64,000 nucleotides of DNA, taken from Candidatus Nyctobacter psychrophilus (GTDB taxonomy: Bacteria; Vulcanimicrobiota; Vulcanimicrobiia; Vulcanimicrobiales; Vulcanimicrobiaceae). Of this stretch, positions 16,734-24,921 are shown in pieces. A model generated the notes under the pieces. The model was given only the letters and a program-made list of their open reading frames with translations, was not told the origin of the DNA and made no database searches. The first letter of the stretch is position 1. Every line of letters begins with the position of its first letter. The stretch lies in NCBI GenBank assembly GCA_014305025.1, contig JACRTY010000036.1:62001-126000 (forward strand). Reading direction: 5' to 3'. The position numbers and the translations under genes are program-made.

Positions 16734-19378
16734 GTGAGCCGAATCGTCGTGAAAGTCTTCGCGCTACTGCTCTATGCGCTCCCACGCGCCTTTCGGCAGA
16801 GTCACGGTACGCAGATGCGCCGTGATTTTGAAGAAGCGTCGTTCAATGAACGAGAGTCAAGCGGTGTTTTCGGCATGGCAGCGTTTGCACTGTGCGCGTA
16901 TGCCGACGTTTTGGCGACCGCCTTGAGCGAGCACTCCGCCACGTTGTTTCGCGATGGGTCTTACGCCGTGCGCTCGCTGCGCAAGACGCCGTTTTTTGCC
17001 GCCGTCGTCGTGGCGACGCTGGCGGTCGCGATCGGCGCGAACGCGACGGCGTTCAGCGTCCTGCGCGGGGTCGTCCTGGCGCCGCTTCCCTACGCTGATG
17101 CATCGCGACTCGTCTCCGTAACGGTGAGCGCGCGGGGAAAACCGTTTGGATTTTCGATTCCGGCGTTTCTGGATGTGAGCGAACAGAATCGAACGTTGTC
17201 GTCGCTCGCGGCGTACTACCCCGGCGGGGACCATACGCTCACCGCCCACGGACAGCCCGTACGCTCACCGGGTTCGTCGCATCGGCGAACTTCTTCAACG
17301 TCCTTGCCGTCCGACCGCTTCTCGGCCGAAGCTTTACCGCTCGCGATGCGCGACTCGGCTCGCCGTCGGTGATCATCATTTCGCATTAGCTGTGGTCAGG
17401 GTTCTTCCGAAGCGACCCGCGCATCATCGGCCAACGGGTCGAGGCCGACGGCCTTGCGACGCGCATCATCGGCGTCATGCCGGCCGGTTTCGAGGAACCG
17501 GGCGTGGTGGACGGGTTCGCTCATGCCGATTTCTGGATGGTTTTACAACCCGCGAACCGCATCTACGTTCGTAGCTCGCACTATGCTTCTGCGGTGGGAC
17601 GTCTACGGCATGGTGTGACGGTCACGGCGGCGGCGGCCGACGTGCAAGCGTTATTCGCTCGTCTGGAAACGCGATATCCGATGGACGATCCGCCGTCCAC
17701 CCGCGTTCACGTTCAAACGCTGCACGATGCGCTCTTCGGTTCGGTACGCCCGCTGCTGTACGCCATCTTCGCCGCGGCCGGAGGCGTGTTGCTGATCGCG
17801 TGCGCCAACGTCGCGAATCTGCTGCTGGGCCGCGCCGCGACGCGCGACCGGGAACTGGGAATTCGGGTGGCCGTCGGAGCATCGCGCCGCCGTATCCTCG
17901 CGCAGTTGTTGACGGAAACGTTCGTGCTGGCCGCCTGCGGCGGCGGCGTGGGCCTTCTGCTCGCGTACCTCGCCGTCGGGGCGCTCGTCGCGTTGCATCC
18001 GGCGAGCGTGCCGCGCGCACAAGAGGTCACGCTTGACGGGGTGTCGGCACTATATACGCTCGGCATCGTTGCGTTTTGCACGCTTGCCGCCGGATTGGCT
18101 CCGGCTCTTACGCTGTCGTCGCATCGCTTGGCCGATGCGCTCAAGGCGTCGGGCCACGGCAGCGACGCGCGGCGCGGTGCGCGCGCCCGTGCCATCCTCG
18201 CTCCTACCGAGATTGCGCTTGCCTTAGCACTGGTGATTACGGCGGGCCTCGCCGTACGAAGCTACCTTGTCCTCACGCACGAAACGCTTGGCTTCAATCC
18301 GCGCAATGTGCTCGTCAGCCATCCGGTGGCCATGTACGGCAAACGATACGAAAGTGAGGCGGAAGTGCTCGCCTTCTACGATGGTGCCATGCGACGCACG
18401 CGTCGTATCCCCGGCGTACGCGACGCGGAGTGGGCCGACGCCACGCCGTTCATGGGGCGCACGGGTAGCCTCTCATTCAAGACCGTCGGCCGCAGCTCGG
18501 GCAGCGGTAACCTGCAGACTGCCGGGATCGGCATCGTGGGATTATCCTTTTTCCGGGTCCTGGGCGTGGCTCTTTTGCGCGGCCGCACCTTTGAGCGCAG
18601 CGACGGCTACGCTGCCGCGCGCGTCGTTGTGGTGAATGAAGCGCTCGCGAAGACGTACTTCCGGGAACGGCCGATACTCGGCGCCCACATCTCCTGGAAC
18701 TTCGCGCTCGGAACGAGGACCGAAGTTGCGCGCAAGAAACCGGTGCTGCGGACCATCGTCGGCGTCGTGCACGATACGCGCGACTCGTACGCCAGACCCG
18801 GCGCGCCGAAAATATATCTTCCGTTCCCACAGGTGCCGCTGCCCGGATTGCTTTTGGTGGCCGACATCGCACCGCACGCCCACGTTGGTGATGCGATCGC
18901 TCGCGCGGTAACGGCAGCAGACCCGCTTTTGGCGGCGCCGAAAATCCAACCACTGGACGACTTTCTCGCAGCGGACGCGGCGCGGGCGCACTTGAGTGCG
19001 CTCACGCTCGTCGTGCTGTCTTTCGTCGCCTTCTCGCTCGCGCTTGCAGGCATCTACGCCGTCGTCTCCTACGGCGTCGCGCGCCGAACGCATGAGTTCG
19101 GCATACGAATCGCCGTCGGAGCCCGCGCGACGCACGTCCTGCGCGACGTGCTCGGCGGCGCGGTGCGAATTGCCGCGCTCGGCATCCTCGCCGGCATCGT
19201 CCTGGGTGCGCTGGCCGCACGCGCAATTGCCGCTCAACTCTACGAGGTGGGACCGTTCGATCCGCTCACGTTCGGTGTTGTGGTGGCTGCGATGACCCTA
19301 GCCGCCCTCGCCGCGGCGCTCGTTCCCGCCTGGTACGCCATGCGGGTGGAGCCGATCGCGGCCCTGCGGTACGAATGA
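16734..19378 (+). pseudogene. ADOP-family ABC permease 2, frameshift plus in-frame stop
   Basis: The architecture matches permease 1: prefix 'YALPRAFRQSHGTQMRRDF', first span 'FFAAVVVATLAVAIGANATA', spans 'AIFAAAGGVLLIACANVANLL', C-terminal 'RTHEFGIRIAVGARATHV', ending 'PIAALRYE'. Two lesions are visible. Near 17260 the frame shifts: 'TAHGQPVR' should continue as 'LTGFVASANFFNVLAVRPLLG' (written with a shift). In that new frame a TAG stands at 17387-17389, between 'VIIISH' and 'LWSGFFRSDPRIIG'. Everything after 17390 is intact to the stop. No PadR-type promoter box precedes it. Two lesions in one gene argue more for real decay than a single sequencing error. Confidence 0.85.
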
Positions 19379-19470
19379 AACGGTATCGCTGGCATGCGCG
19401 TGTGATCCCAGGCTTGCCGGTCGATGGACTCTACGACTTGTTCGCCGGCGAAGTATTGCCGGAGCATTGA
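19375..19470 (+). pseudogene. Possible C-terminal scrap of a Uma2-type gene
   Basis: A 31-codon frame begins at an ATG overlapping the stop of permease 2. It reads 'RVIPGLPVDGLYDLFAGE', like the C-terminal 'PGf.lpv.eLF' tail of many Uma2 proteins. It has no upstream part. The identification rests on a short match. Confidence 0.25.
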
Positions 19471-19544
19471 CGGTTCGGCAGTGACGGGCGCCGCTTAGCA
19501 TGGGCCGGCGTCGGACGCCAGAAGTAGCCGGGCCGGTTACTGAC

Positions 19545-19585
19545 TTGACACTACCATCGTTATGGATATAATTGACCTAGATACA
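19545..19585 (+). promoter_or_regulatory. Promoter and operator of padR
   Basis: TTGACA (19545-19550), 16 bases, TATAAT (19567-19572), a near-ideal sigma-70 promoter. TATGGATA (19561-19568) and GATACA (19580-19585) are placed 19 bases apart, exactly as upstream of permease 1 (13126 and 13145). Autoregulation by PadR is the simplest reading. Confidence 0.7.
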
Positions 19586-19606
19586 GCCAAAATCGGAGCG
19601 ATGACG

Positions 19607-19729
19607 ATGTTGAAGTACGATACCGCGCCAAACCGCTGCCGGGTGCCGGCCAGCGTACGCTCGCTTCCGGAGATGCGACGCGCCACGTCGCCCACCGCGC
19701 TTTGCCGGCACCAGATGACCTCTCGATGA
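19607..19729 (+). CDS. Possible leader peptide upstream of padR (40 codons)
   Basis: Between the padR promoter and padR, an open frame starts at ATG 19607 (GGAG eight bases upstream; ATG 19601 is also in frame). It ends in a TGA that overlaps the padR ATG. No family is recognisable. The overlap would couple padR translation to this frame. It may equally be a chance frame in a long leader. Confidence 0.3.
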   Translation: MLKYDTAPNRCRVPASVRSLPEMRRATSPTALCRHQMTSR

Positions 19730-20085
19730 GTCGCGCGGCGCTGGATGCGCGCGAAGCGTTACCGCTCAGTGCGGCGACGTTTCACATCTTGCTCGCGCTC
19801 GCCGGCGGCGAACGCCACGGTTACGGCGTCATTAAAGAAGTCGAAGCGCAAACGGGCGGCACCGTAAAGCTCGGCCCCGGGACGCTGTACCGTCTGATCA
19901 AGCAGCTGCAGACCGACGGCTGGATCTCAGAAGTCGCGGGCGACGATGATGATGACGAGCGGCGCCGTTATTACCGCTTGACGCCGCGTGGTCGGCGCAT
20001 CGCTCAGGCCGAGGCCCAGCGGCTCGAAAACTTGGTGCGCGTCGCGCGGGCGCGGCGGTTGCTGCCTTCGCCTGCGAGCGCATGA
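19726..20085 (+). CDS. PadR-family transcriptional regulator
   Basis: The 119-residue protein shows the PadR winged helix: 'LSAATFHILLALAGGERHGYGVIKEVE', 'LGPGTLYRLIKQLQTDGWI', 'RRRYYRLTPRGRRIAQAEAQR'. It is of the short type with a single dimerisation helix. PadR proteins of this type are repressors that often control adjacent transporter genes. In many acidobacterial and related genomes they sit directly upstream of ADOP permeases, as here. Start ATG 19726 overlaps the stop of a small upstream frame; its own stop overlaps the start of the permease 3 remnant (ATGA). A conserved promoter/operator layout before it and before permease 1 suggests that it controls both. Confidence 0.9.
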   Translation: MSRAALDAREALPLSAATFHILLALAGGERHGYGVIKEVEAQTGGTVKLGPGTLYRLIKQLQTDGWISEVAGDDDDDERRRYYRLTPRGRRIAQAEAQRLENLVRVARARRLLPSPASA

Positions 20086-20463
20086 GTGGAACGGACGTTG
20101 CTGCGGGCCTCTTCCGGCTGTTTCTGTACGCCGCGCCGGACAGTTTCCGCAACGAATACGGCGCGCAGAGGTACGCACGAGTTCGGCGTGCGCATGGCGT
20201 TGGGCGCGCGTGCCTCACATGTCGTTCCTAACGTCGTTCGCGGCGCGCTGCGGCTGGCTGCCGTCGGTGTGCTTGGGGGCGTCGTGCTGTCGGCGTTCAG
20301 CGTGCGGTTCGTCTCCACACAGCTGTACGGCGTTGCGCCGTTCGACCCGTTGACGTTTGCCGCCGTCGTCTTCGTAATCGCGCTCGCGACATCATCTGCG
20401 GCGCTCGTCCCCGCACGGCGCGCGATCGACGTCGACCCGATCGTCGCGTTACGGTATGAATGA
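20082..20463 (+). pseudogene. ADOP permease 3, reduced to its two ends by an internal deletion
   Basis: From ATG 20082 (overlapping the padR stop) the first 29 residues are the ADOP prefix ('LYAAPDSFRNEYGAQ'). At about 20165 the sequence jumps directly to the last 100 residues of the family ('THEFGVRMALGARASHV' to 'PIVALRYE'), in a different frame. In permeases 1 and 2 the corresponding sites are separated by about 2.2 kb. Both sites carry GCGCAG in permease 1, and a single GCGCAG stands at the junction here, so deletion between short repeats is likely. The translated product would be about 48 residues and non-functional. Confidence 0.85.
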
Positions 20464-21802
20464 GATGAACCTTCGCGGAGATGCCGTCGATCTCGGCCGT
20501 AAGGCCGGACTCGCCCCAAACAAGCGGGATGTCCATGGGAATGCGATGGATGTCGTTCGCAGGCGTCCGCGCGTCAGCGTCAGCAAGACCGTCGTTCCAC
20601 TGATCGTGCTCGCGCTTATCGCCGCGGCGGCGTTTTCCGTCATCTCCCTCGCGCATCGTCCGGCGGCCGCGCCGCTGGTGGATGCGGGGCAGCTCGTGAT
20701 CGACGTCGCCAAGCGCGGGACGCTCGTGCGTTCCGTACGCGCGGCGGGAACAATCGAGCCCGATCACGTGCAGGTCGTGTCGGCCGCGGCCGAAGGGATG
20801 ATTGCGACGCTCGACGTGCGGCCCGGCAGCATGGTGCACGACGGGTCCACGATCGCGACCTTGCAGAACCCCGATCTGCAAGAGGCGGTCGTCGACGCCC
20901 GGACGCAGCTTGACGCGGCGCGTGCCGACGTCGCGAGCGCGCGTTCCGAAGCGCAAGCGACGCGGCTCGATAAGCAGGCTGCCTATGCAACCGCCGTATC
21001 TCAAGCGCAACAGGATGACGTGACGAGCACCGCCGACACGCTCTTGCACGCGCAAGGCTTGATCGGCGATCTGCAATACCGCGTCGCGAAGATCAAAACG
21101 CAGGAAGACCGCGGCTTGGCCGGCATCGCACACCGGCAGATCGGCGTCGACACGGCCGATGCGAACGCGAAGATCGCGGCCGCGCAAGCAAAAGTCGATC
21201 AGCTGTCGGCGGCGCTTGCCGCGAAGGAAGCGCAGCTCGGTACGCTCGACGTCCGCGCCGGTTCCGACGGCATCGTGCAGAGCGTCGCGGTCAACCGAGG
21301 CCAACGGGTGGCCCTCGGCGCGGAGGTTGCGCAGGTCGCAAACCTCGCCGATCTCAAAGCCGTTTTGCAAGTCGCCGAAAGCGATCTGCACGGGGTGGCG
21401 ATCGGGATGCCGGTCGCGATCGATATGAACGACGGCGGCACGAAGCGCGGCTTCGTCGAACGGATTGCGCCCGCGGCGCAAAACGGAACGGTTGCCGTCG
21501 ATGTGCGCTTCACGCAACTGCCGGCCGGTGCACGACCCGATCAGAACATCGACGGGACGATCGAACTTTCGCGCTTGCGCAACGTCGTTTCGATCGCTCG
21601 TCCGGCAAATGCGACCGATGATTCCACCATAAGCGTGTACCGGCCCTCGCCCGATGCCTCGCGCGCGTTCCGGACGTCCGTCCATTTGGGCACGGGCTCG
21701 CTCGATCGCGTCGCCGTTCTATCCGGCCTGCGCGCCGGCGACTCCGTCATCGTCTCCGACACCTCGGCCTACAACGACGTCCCCGTGCTGCGTCTCAAGT
21801 GA
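20456..21802 (+). CDS. MacA/HlyD-type periplasmic adaptor protein
   Basis: The 448-residue protein has a cytoplasmic tail, one membrane span (about residues 47-66, 'VVPLIVLALIAAAAFSVI'), then the split lipoyl-like halves around a long coiled coil (about residues 140-245, rich in Ala, Gln and charged residues), a beta-barrel domain ('LKAVLQVAESDLHGVAIGMP') and a membrane-proximal domain ending 'GDSVIVSDTSAYNDVPV'. Such adaptors link an inner-membrane ABC permease to an outer-membrane channel. The start (ATG 20456, or ATG 20465 in frame) overlaps the end of the permease 3 remnant, and the stop overlaps the leader of the ATPase gene. The permease that it served was therefore probably the deleted ADOP. 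Confidence 0.88.
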   Translation: MNEMNLRGDAVDLGRKAGLAPNKRDVHGNAMDVVRRRPRVSVSKTVVPLIVLALIAAAAFSVISLAHRPAAAPLVDAGQLVIDVAKRGTLVRSVRAAGTIEPDHVQVVSAAAEGMIATLDVRPGSMVHDGSTIATLQNPDLQEAVVDARTQLDAARADVASARSEAQATRLDKQAAYATAVSQAQQDDVTSTADTLLHAQGLIGDLQYRVAKIKTQEDRGLAGIAHRQIGVDTADANAKIAAAQAKVDQLSAALAAKEAQLGTLDVRAGSDGIVQSVAVNRGQRVALGAEVAQVANLADLKAVLQVAESDLHGVAIGMPVAIDMNDGGTKRGFVERIAPAAQNGTVAVDVRFTQLPAGARPDQNIDGTIELSRLRNVVSIARPANATDDSTISVYRPSPDASRAFRTSVHLGTGSLDRVAVLSGLRAGDSVIVSDTSAYNDVPVLRLK

Positions 21803-21810
21803 GGAACATT

Positions 21811-22497
21811 ATGCTCATCGAACTCGACCGCATCGGCAAGGTTTACCATACCGACGAAGTCGACACCTATGCACTCTCCGACGTGAGCGCTACGATCGAG
21901 CGAGGCGAATACGTTGCGGTGGAAGGGCCGTCGGGCTGCGGCAAATCGACGTTGCTCTCGATTCTCGGGCTCCTCGATACGCCGAGTTCCGGTTCGTACC
22001 GGTTGCTCGGCCGCGAAGTGGCGAAACTGGACACCTCCGAGCGTTCCCGCCTGCGCAACCGAGAGATCGGTTTCATCTTTCAAAACTTCAACCTCATCGG
22101 CGATCTGACGGTCTACGAAAACGTCGAACTGCCGTTGACGTACCGTGGCCTCTCATCGGGTGAACGGCGGCGACGCGTCGCCGAAGCGCTCGACCGCGTC
22201 GCGATGTCGCACCGCGCGCGCCACTACCCTGCGCAACTCTCCGGCGGTCAGCAGCAGCGCGTCGCCGTCGCGCGTGCGCTCGGGGGCGAACCGGCGGTGC
22301 TGCTCGCCGACGAACCAACCGGCAATCTCGACTCGAAGAACGGCGAACTGGTCATGGAACTCCTCGGTGAACTGCACGACGCCGGCTCGACGATCGTGAT
22401 GGTCACCCACGACCGCCGCTTCAACCGCTACGCCGGCCGCACGATCGGCCTCCTCGACGGCCGCATCGTACCGGAAGACGTCGCAGCCGCGATGTGA
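21811..22497 (+). CDS. ABC transporter ATPase, LolD/MacB type
   Basis: The 228-residue ATPase has Walker A 'GPSGCGKST', the Q-loop 'FIFQNFNLIGDLTVYENVE', signature 'LSGGQQQR', Walker B 'AVLLADEPTGNLD' and the switch 'MVTHD'. The 'GNLD' and 'NFNL' signatures mark the LolD/MacB/FtsE-like group, which powers FtsX-type permeases without moving substrate through the membrane itself. Start ATG 21811 has GAGG six bases upstream; GTG 21799 is less likely. It lies nine bases after the adaptor stop. With all nearby permeases damaged, it may serve ADOPs elsewhere in the genome. Confidence 0.92.
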   Translation: MLIELDRIGKVYHTDEVDTYALSDVSATIERGEYVAVEGPSGCGKSTLLSILGLLDTPSSGSYRLLGREVAKLDTSERSRLRNREIGFIFQNFNLIGDLTVYENVELPLTYRGLSSGERRRRVAEALDRVAMSHRARHYPAQLSGGQQQRVAVARALGGEPAVLLADEPTGNLDSKNGELVMELLGELHDAGSTIVMVTHDRRFNRYAGRTIGLLDGRIVPEDVAAAM

Positions 22498-22774
22498 TTG
22501 CAAGATCTCGGATTGCGCGAGGGCGATAGCGTCGAGCTCCGGCGAATCGAAAATGGCTGCGTTTGGGCTGGCGTTCGTCGCTCCGATCACGACCAGACCG
22601 CAAGGGCACGCCTTTGAAGTGCCGCTGCCTGCGGGGTGTGGAGCGAAGGGTGTCGTCACGGTCCATCAGTTGAAATCGTTCGATTGGCGTGCGCGACGAG
22701 CGAAGAACGCCGGTGGCGGCCCTCTAGGCCTTACCACTACGACATCAGAAATCGTTAAAGATATCGTGGGTTGA
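22498..22774 (+). pseudogene. Remnant of a MazE-MazF toxin-antitoxin pair
   Basis: One frame starting at 22498 reads 'LGLREGDSVELRRIENG', the middle of an AbrB/MazE-type antitoxin. The next frame from about 22550 reads 'AFGLAFVAPITTRPQGHAFEV' (given in part) and 'HQLKSFDWRARRAK', the middle and end of a MazF/PemK RNase. The antitoxin start, its C-terminal tail and the toxin's first strand are absent, so the two are fused by deletion. Neither part can be functional as written. Confidence 0.6.
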
Positions 22775-22796
22775 CGACCATGGCCGGGCCGTCGAG

Positions 22797-23189
22797 CTAG
22801 CGCTCGAGCTGATGTCCCGACACTTCCGGTACGGGTTGCTCGATGGTTGCCTCTTCGGTTTTCCCGGCGGCGTCTTTCCATGCTTTGAAGCCGCCGTCGA
22901 GAATGCGTAACGCGCCGTAACCGTCCGCGCGCAGTTTGTCGGTGATCTCTTCGAGGCCCTTGCCGGTGCCGTCTTCATCGTAGAGCACGACGAGGCCATC
23001 GTTCTTCGGTAAGGGTAAGATCAGCTTCGGCGCGTCCCGCAATTTATGCGGATCGTAGCGAATCGCACCATAAATCTGTTCACCATGCGTGCCACGCCGT
23101 AAGTCGAGGAGAAAGACATCGTTCGCTTCGACGTGCGCGCGAAGGTCGTCCACGCCGATCGGCGCGGCGGGGGCGGTGTGGTCTGCCAT
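22797..23189 (-). CDS. Rhodanese-like domain protein lacking the catalytic cysteine
   Basis: The 130-residue protein has a rhodanese-type fold: 'VDDLRAHVEANDVFLLDLRR', 'GAIRYDPHKL', 'LVVLYDEDGTGKGLEEITDKL', 'GYGALRILDGGFKAWKDA'. In active rhodaneses the loop after the 'VLY' strand begins with the persulfide-forming cysteine; here that position is Asp, and the protein contains no cysteine. It may act as a binding or regulatory module. Start ATG 23189 was chosen over a GTG six codons upstream. It is divergent from the Fur-family gene. Confidence 0.8.
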   Translation of the reverse strand: MADHTAPAAPIGVDDLRAHVEANDVFLLDLRRGTHGEQIYGAIRYDPHKLRDAPKLILPLPKNDGLVVLYDEDGTGKGLEEITDKLRADGYGALRILDGGFKAWKDAAGKTEEATIEQPVPEVSGHQLER

Positions 23190-23308
23190 GCTGCGCCTCG
23201 TACCCAAAGTCGCATGCTTGCGAACTCAACGAGGGGCCGCGGGTCGCATTCCTGCACTGACCCACGGCCCAACATGGGCGGTACGGCTCCGCGCTGAAAC
23301 ACGGCGGC

Positions 23309-23716
23309 GTGGCGAAAACGCTCGGCGAGCGCAATACGCGGCAGAAGCAAGCGATCCGCGATGCCTTCGTGCGGGCGGGCCGTCCGCTTGCAACCGAAGA
23401 GGTCCACCGCGCGGCGCAAACGGTAAGCGCGGGGTTGGGTCTGGCCACGGTCTATCGTTCGATCCGCAGCCTGCTCGAAGAGGGCTGGCTCGCGGTCGTC
23501 GACGTGCCGGGTCGTAACCCGCTGTACGAGATCGCGGGCAAGGGGCATCATCACCACTTTTCGTGCACCAACTGTGCGCGCGTCTACGAGTTCGAAGGTT
23601 GCGCCACGGTCGACGCTAAGCCGCCGCGTGGTTTCAAGACGACCGGCCACGATTTGACGCTCTTCGGGACCTGCGCCGCCTGCAATGGGACGAGCCGCAA
23701 GGCGACCGCAAGTTGA
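23309..23716 (+). CDS. Fur-family metalloregulator, probably Zur
   Basis: The 135-residue protein has the Fur winged helix ('RQKQAIRDAFVRAGRPLATEE' in part, 'LGLATVYRSIRSLLEEGWL'), the regulatory metal motif 'GKGHHHHFSCTNCARVYEFEG' region and two CxxC pairs ('CTNC', 'CAAC') forming the structural zinc site. Such proteins repress metal uptake genes when loaded. The neighbouring znuABC-type operon and the His-rich protein point to zinc, so Zur is the likely subtype. The start is GTG 23309. Its stop at 23716 precedes the His-rich gene by about 33 bases, or overlaps it if that gene starts at TTG 23713. Confidence 0.88.
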   Translation: MAKTLGERNTRQKQAIRDAFVRAGRPLATEEVHRAAQTVSAGLGLATVYRSIRSLLEEGWLAVVDVPGRNPLYEIAGKGHHHHFSCTNCARVYEFEGCATVDAKPPRGFKTTGHDLTLFGTCAACNGTSRKATAS

Positions 23717-23748
23717 CCGCGCGCGCCGCAGGGTATACGCTCTGCGTC

Positions 23749-24102
23749 GTGGAGCATCACGTTCACAATCGGCACGAGCACCAGCACGGCGACGACTGCG
23801 GTCATTTGGGCATCCGCCACGACGATCACGTCGACTACGTGCACGACGCCCATCTGCACCACGTTCATGGCGAACACGTCGATGAGCACGAGATTCCCGC
23901 GTCACAACGTAATCCCGACGATTGCTCAGCCGGGCACGCGTGCGGCGGCCATCCTGCCGATCACGTGCACGGCGTTGATTGCGGACACGACGTCGTGCCG
24001 CACGCGGGACACATCGACTATGTCGTCGCTGGCCACATCCATCGCCGTCACGGAAGCCACTGCGACGACCACGGCCCCCTGCCGGCTTATCGCAGTCACT
24101 GA
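23749..24102 (+). CDS. Histidine-rich metal-binding protein with two internal repeats
   Basis: The 117-residue protein is extremely rich in His and Asp and has no hydrophobic core or signal peptide. Two related halves can be seen: 'HGDDCGHLGIRHDDHVDYVH' and 'HGVDCGHDVVPHAGHIDYVV', each followed by an HLHH/HIHR-type cluster and a terminal HGxH. The conserved CGH and HVDY motifs recall a family of small His-rich proteins found next to zur/znu genes; its role is probably zinc storage or delivery in the cytoplasm. The start is GTG 23749 or TTG 23713. It is convergent with the znuB-like gene, nine bases away. Confidence 0.75.
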   Translation: MEHHVHNRHEHQHGDDCGHLGIRHDDHVDYVHDAHLHHVHGEHVDEHEIPASQRNPDDCSAGHACGGHPADHVHGVDCGHDVVPHAGHIDYVVAGHIHRRHGSHCDDHGPLPAYRSH

Positions 24103-24111
24103 ACGAATGTT

Positions 24112-24921
24112 TTAGCCCATCGACCGTCGGCGACTACAGAGCAGTGCGGCGACATATTCCAGTGCGGTTAGGACTGCGATGAAGAAACCGACCGGCCAGT
24201 CGCTGACGTAAGCGAGCGCAATCCCGACCAGGACCGCGAAGATCGAGAACGCAAGCGCCACAGCCACGGTCCAGGCCGGCCGCGCCGTCAGACGAATGGC
24301 GGCGGCGGTCGGCCCGATCGCAAGGCTGTAGATCAGTAAGGTGCCGACGATTGGCACCGTGACCGCGGTGGTGAGACCGACCAGGACGAGGAAGGCGACG
24401 TCGAGCGTTGCGACGGGAATTCCGCGCGTTTGCGCCGTTCCGCGAGCAACCGTCGCAAACAGGAGTGGTCGCGTCAGCCCTCCCAGCACGCCGATGATGA
24501 GAACGGTGGCAATCGCGATTGTCGCGACATCGGCGCGCGTGATGCCGACGATCGTCCCGAACAGCAGCGCGTACACGTTGGCCGCATAAGAATGGGCGAG
24601 CGCCAGAAACAGTGCTCCGGTCCCCAGCGCGGTAACCAGCACGAGCGCCGTCGTCACGTCGTTCGTACGCGAGTGTGCCGACCGCACGCCGAGCCCGGCG
24701 GCGCCCGTCACGGCGAAGGCGATCAAGCCTACGAGCGGATCGAACCCCAATAAGACTGCGCCGGCCGCTCCGGCAAAACCGATCTGCGCGAGCGCATGGG
24801 TGGCGAACGCCGCACCGCGCAAAACGACGAAGTACCCGACGCCGGCCGCAAGCAGGGCGATGAGCAGTCCGGCCGCGAGCGCGTTCTGCAAGTAGGGATG
24901 CGACAGGGCTTGCCCCACCAT
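24112..24921 (-). CDS. znuB: ZnuB/MntB-type metal ABC permease (second subunit)
   Basis: The 269-residue protein has about eight membrane spans of the ABC-3 family: 'FVVLRGAAFATHALAQIGFAG' region, 'HSYAANVYALLFGTIVGI', 'RGIPVATLDVAFLVLVGLTTA', 'LLIYSLAIGPTAAAIRLT'. It forms, with the preceding permease, the channel of a zinc- or manganese-type importer. The start ATG 24921 overlaps the stop of the preceding permease gene (ATGA). Two different permease genes in one operon suggest a heterodimer. Confidence 0.9.
   Translation of the reverse strand: MVGQALSHPYLQNALAAGLLIALLAAGVGYFVVLRGAAFATHALAQIGFAGAAGAVLLGFDPLVGLIAFAVTGAAGLGVRSAHSRTNDVTTALVLVTALGTGALFLALAHSYAANVYALLFGTIVGITRADVATIAIATVLIIGVLGGLTRPLLFATVARGTAQTRGIPVATLDVAFLVLVGLTTAVTVPIVGTLLIYSLAIGPTAAAIRLTARPAWTVAVALAFSIFAVLVGIALAYVSDWPVGFFIAVLTALEYVAALLCSRRRSMG

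Noticed and set aside
23713-23748. TTG 23713 as start of the His-rich gene
   Set aside because: It would add 12 residues unlike the repeat region; GTG 23749 opens directly at the His-rich sequence. Not fully excluded.
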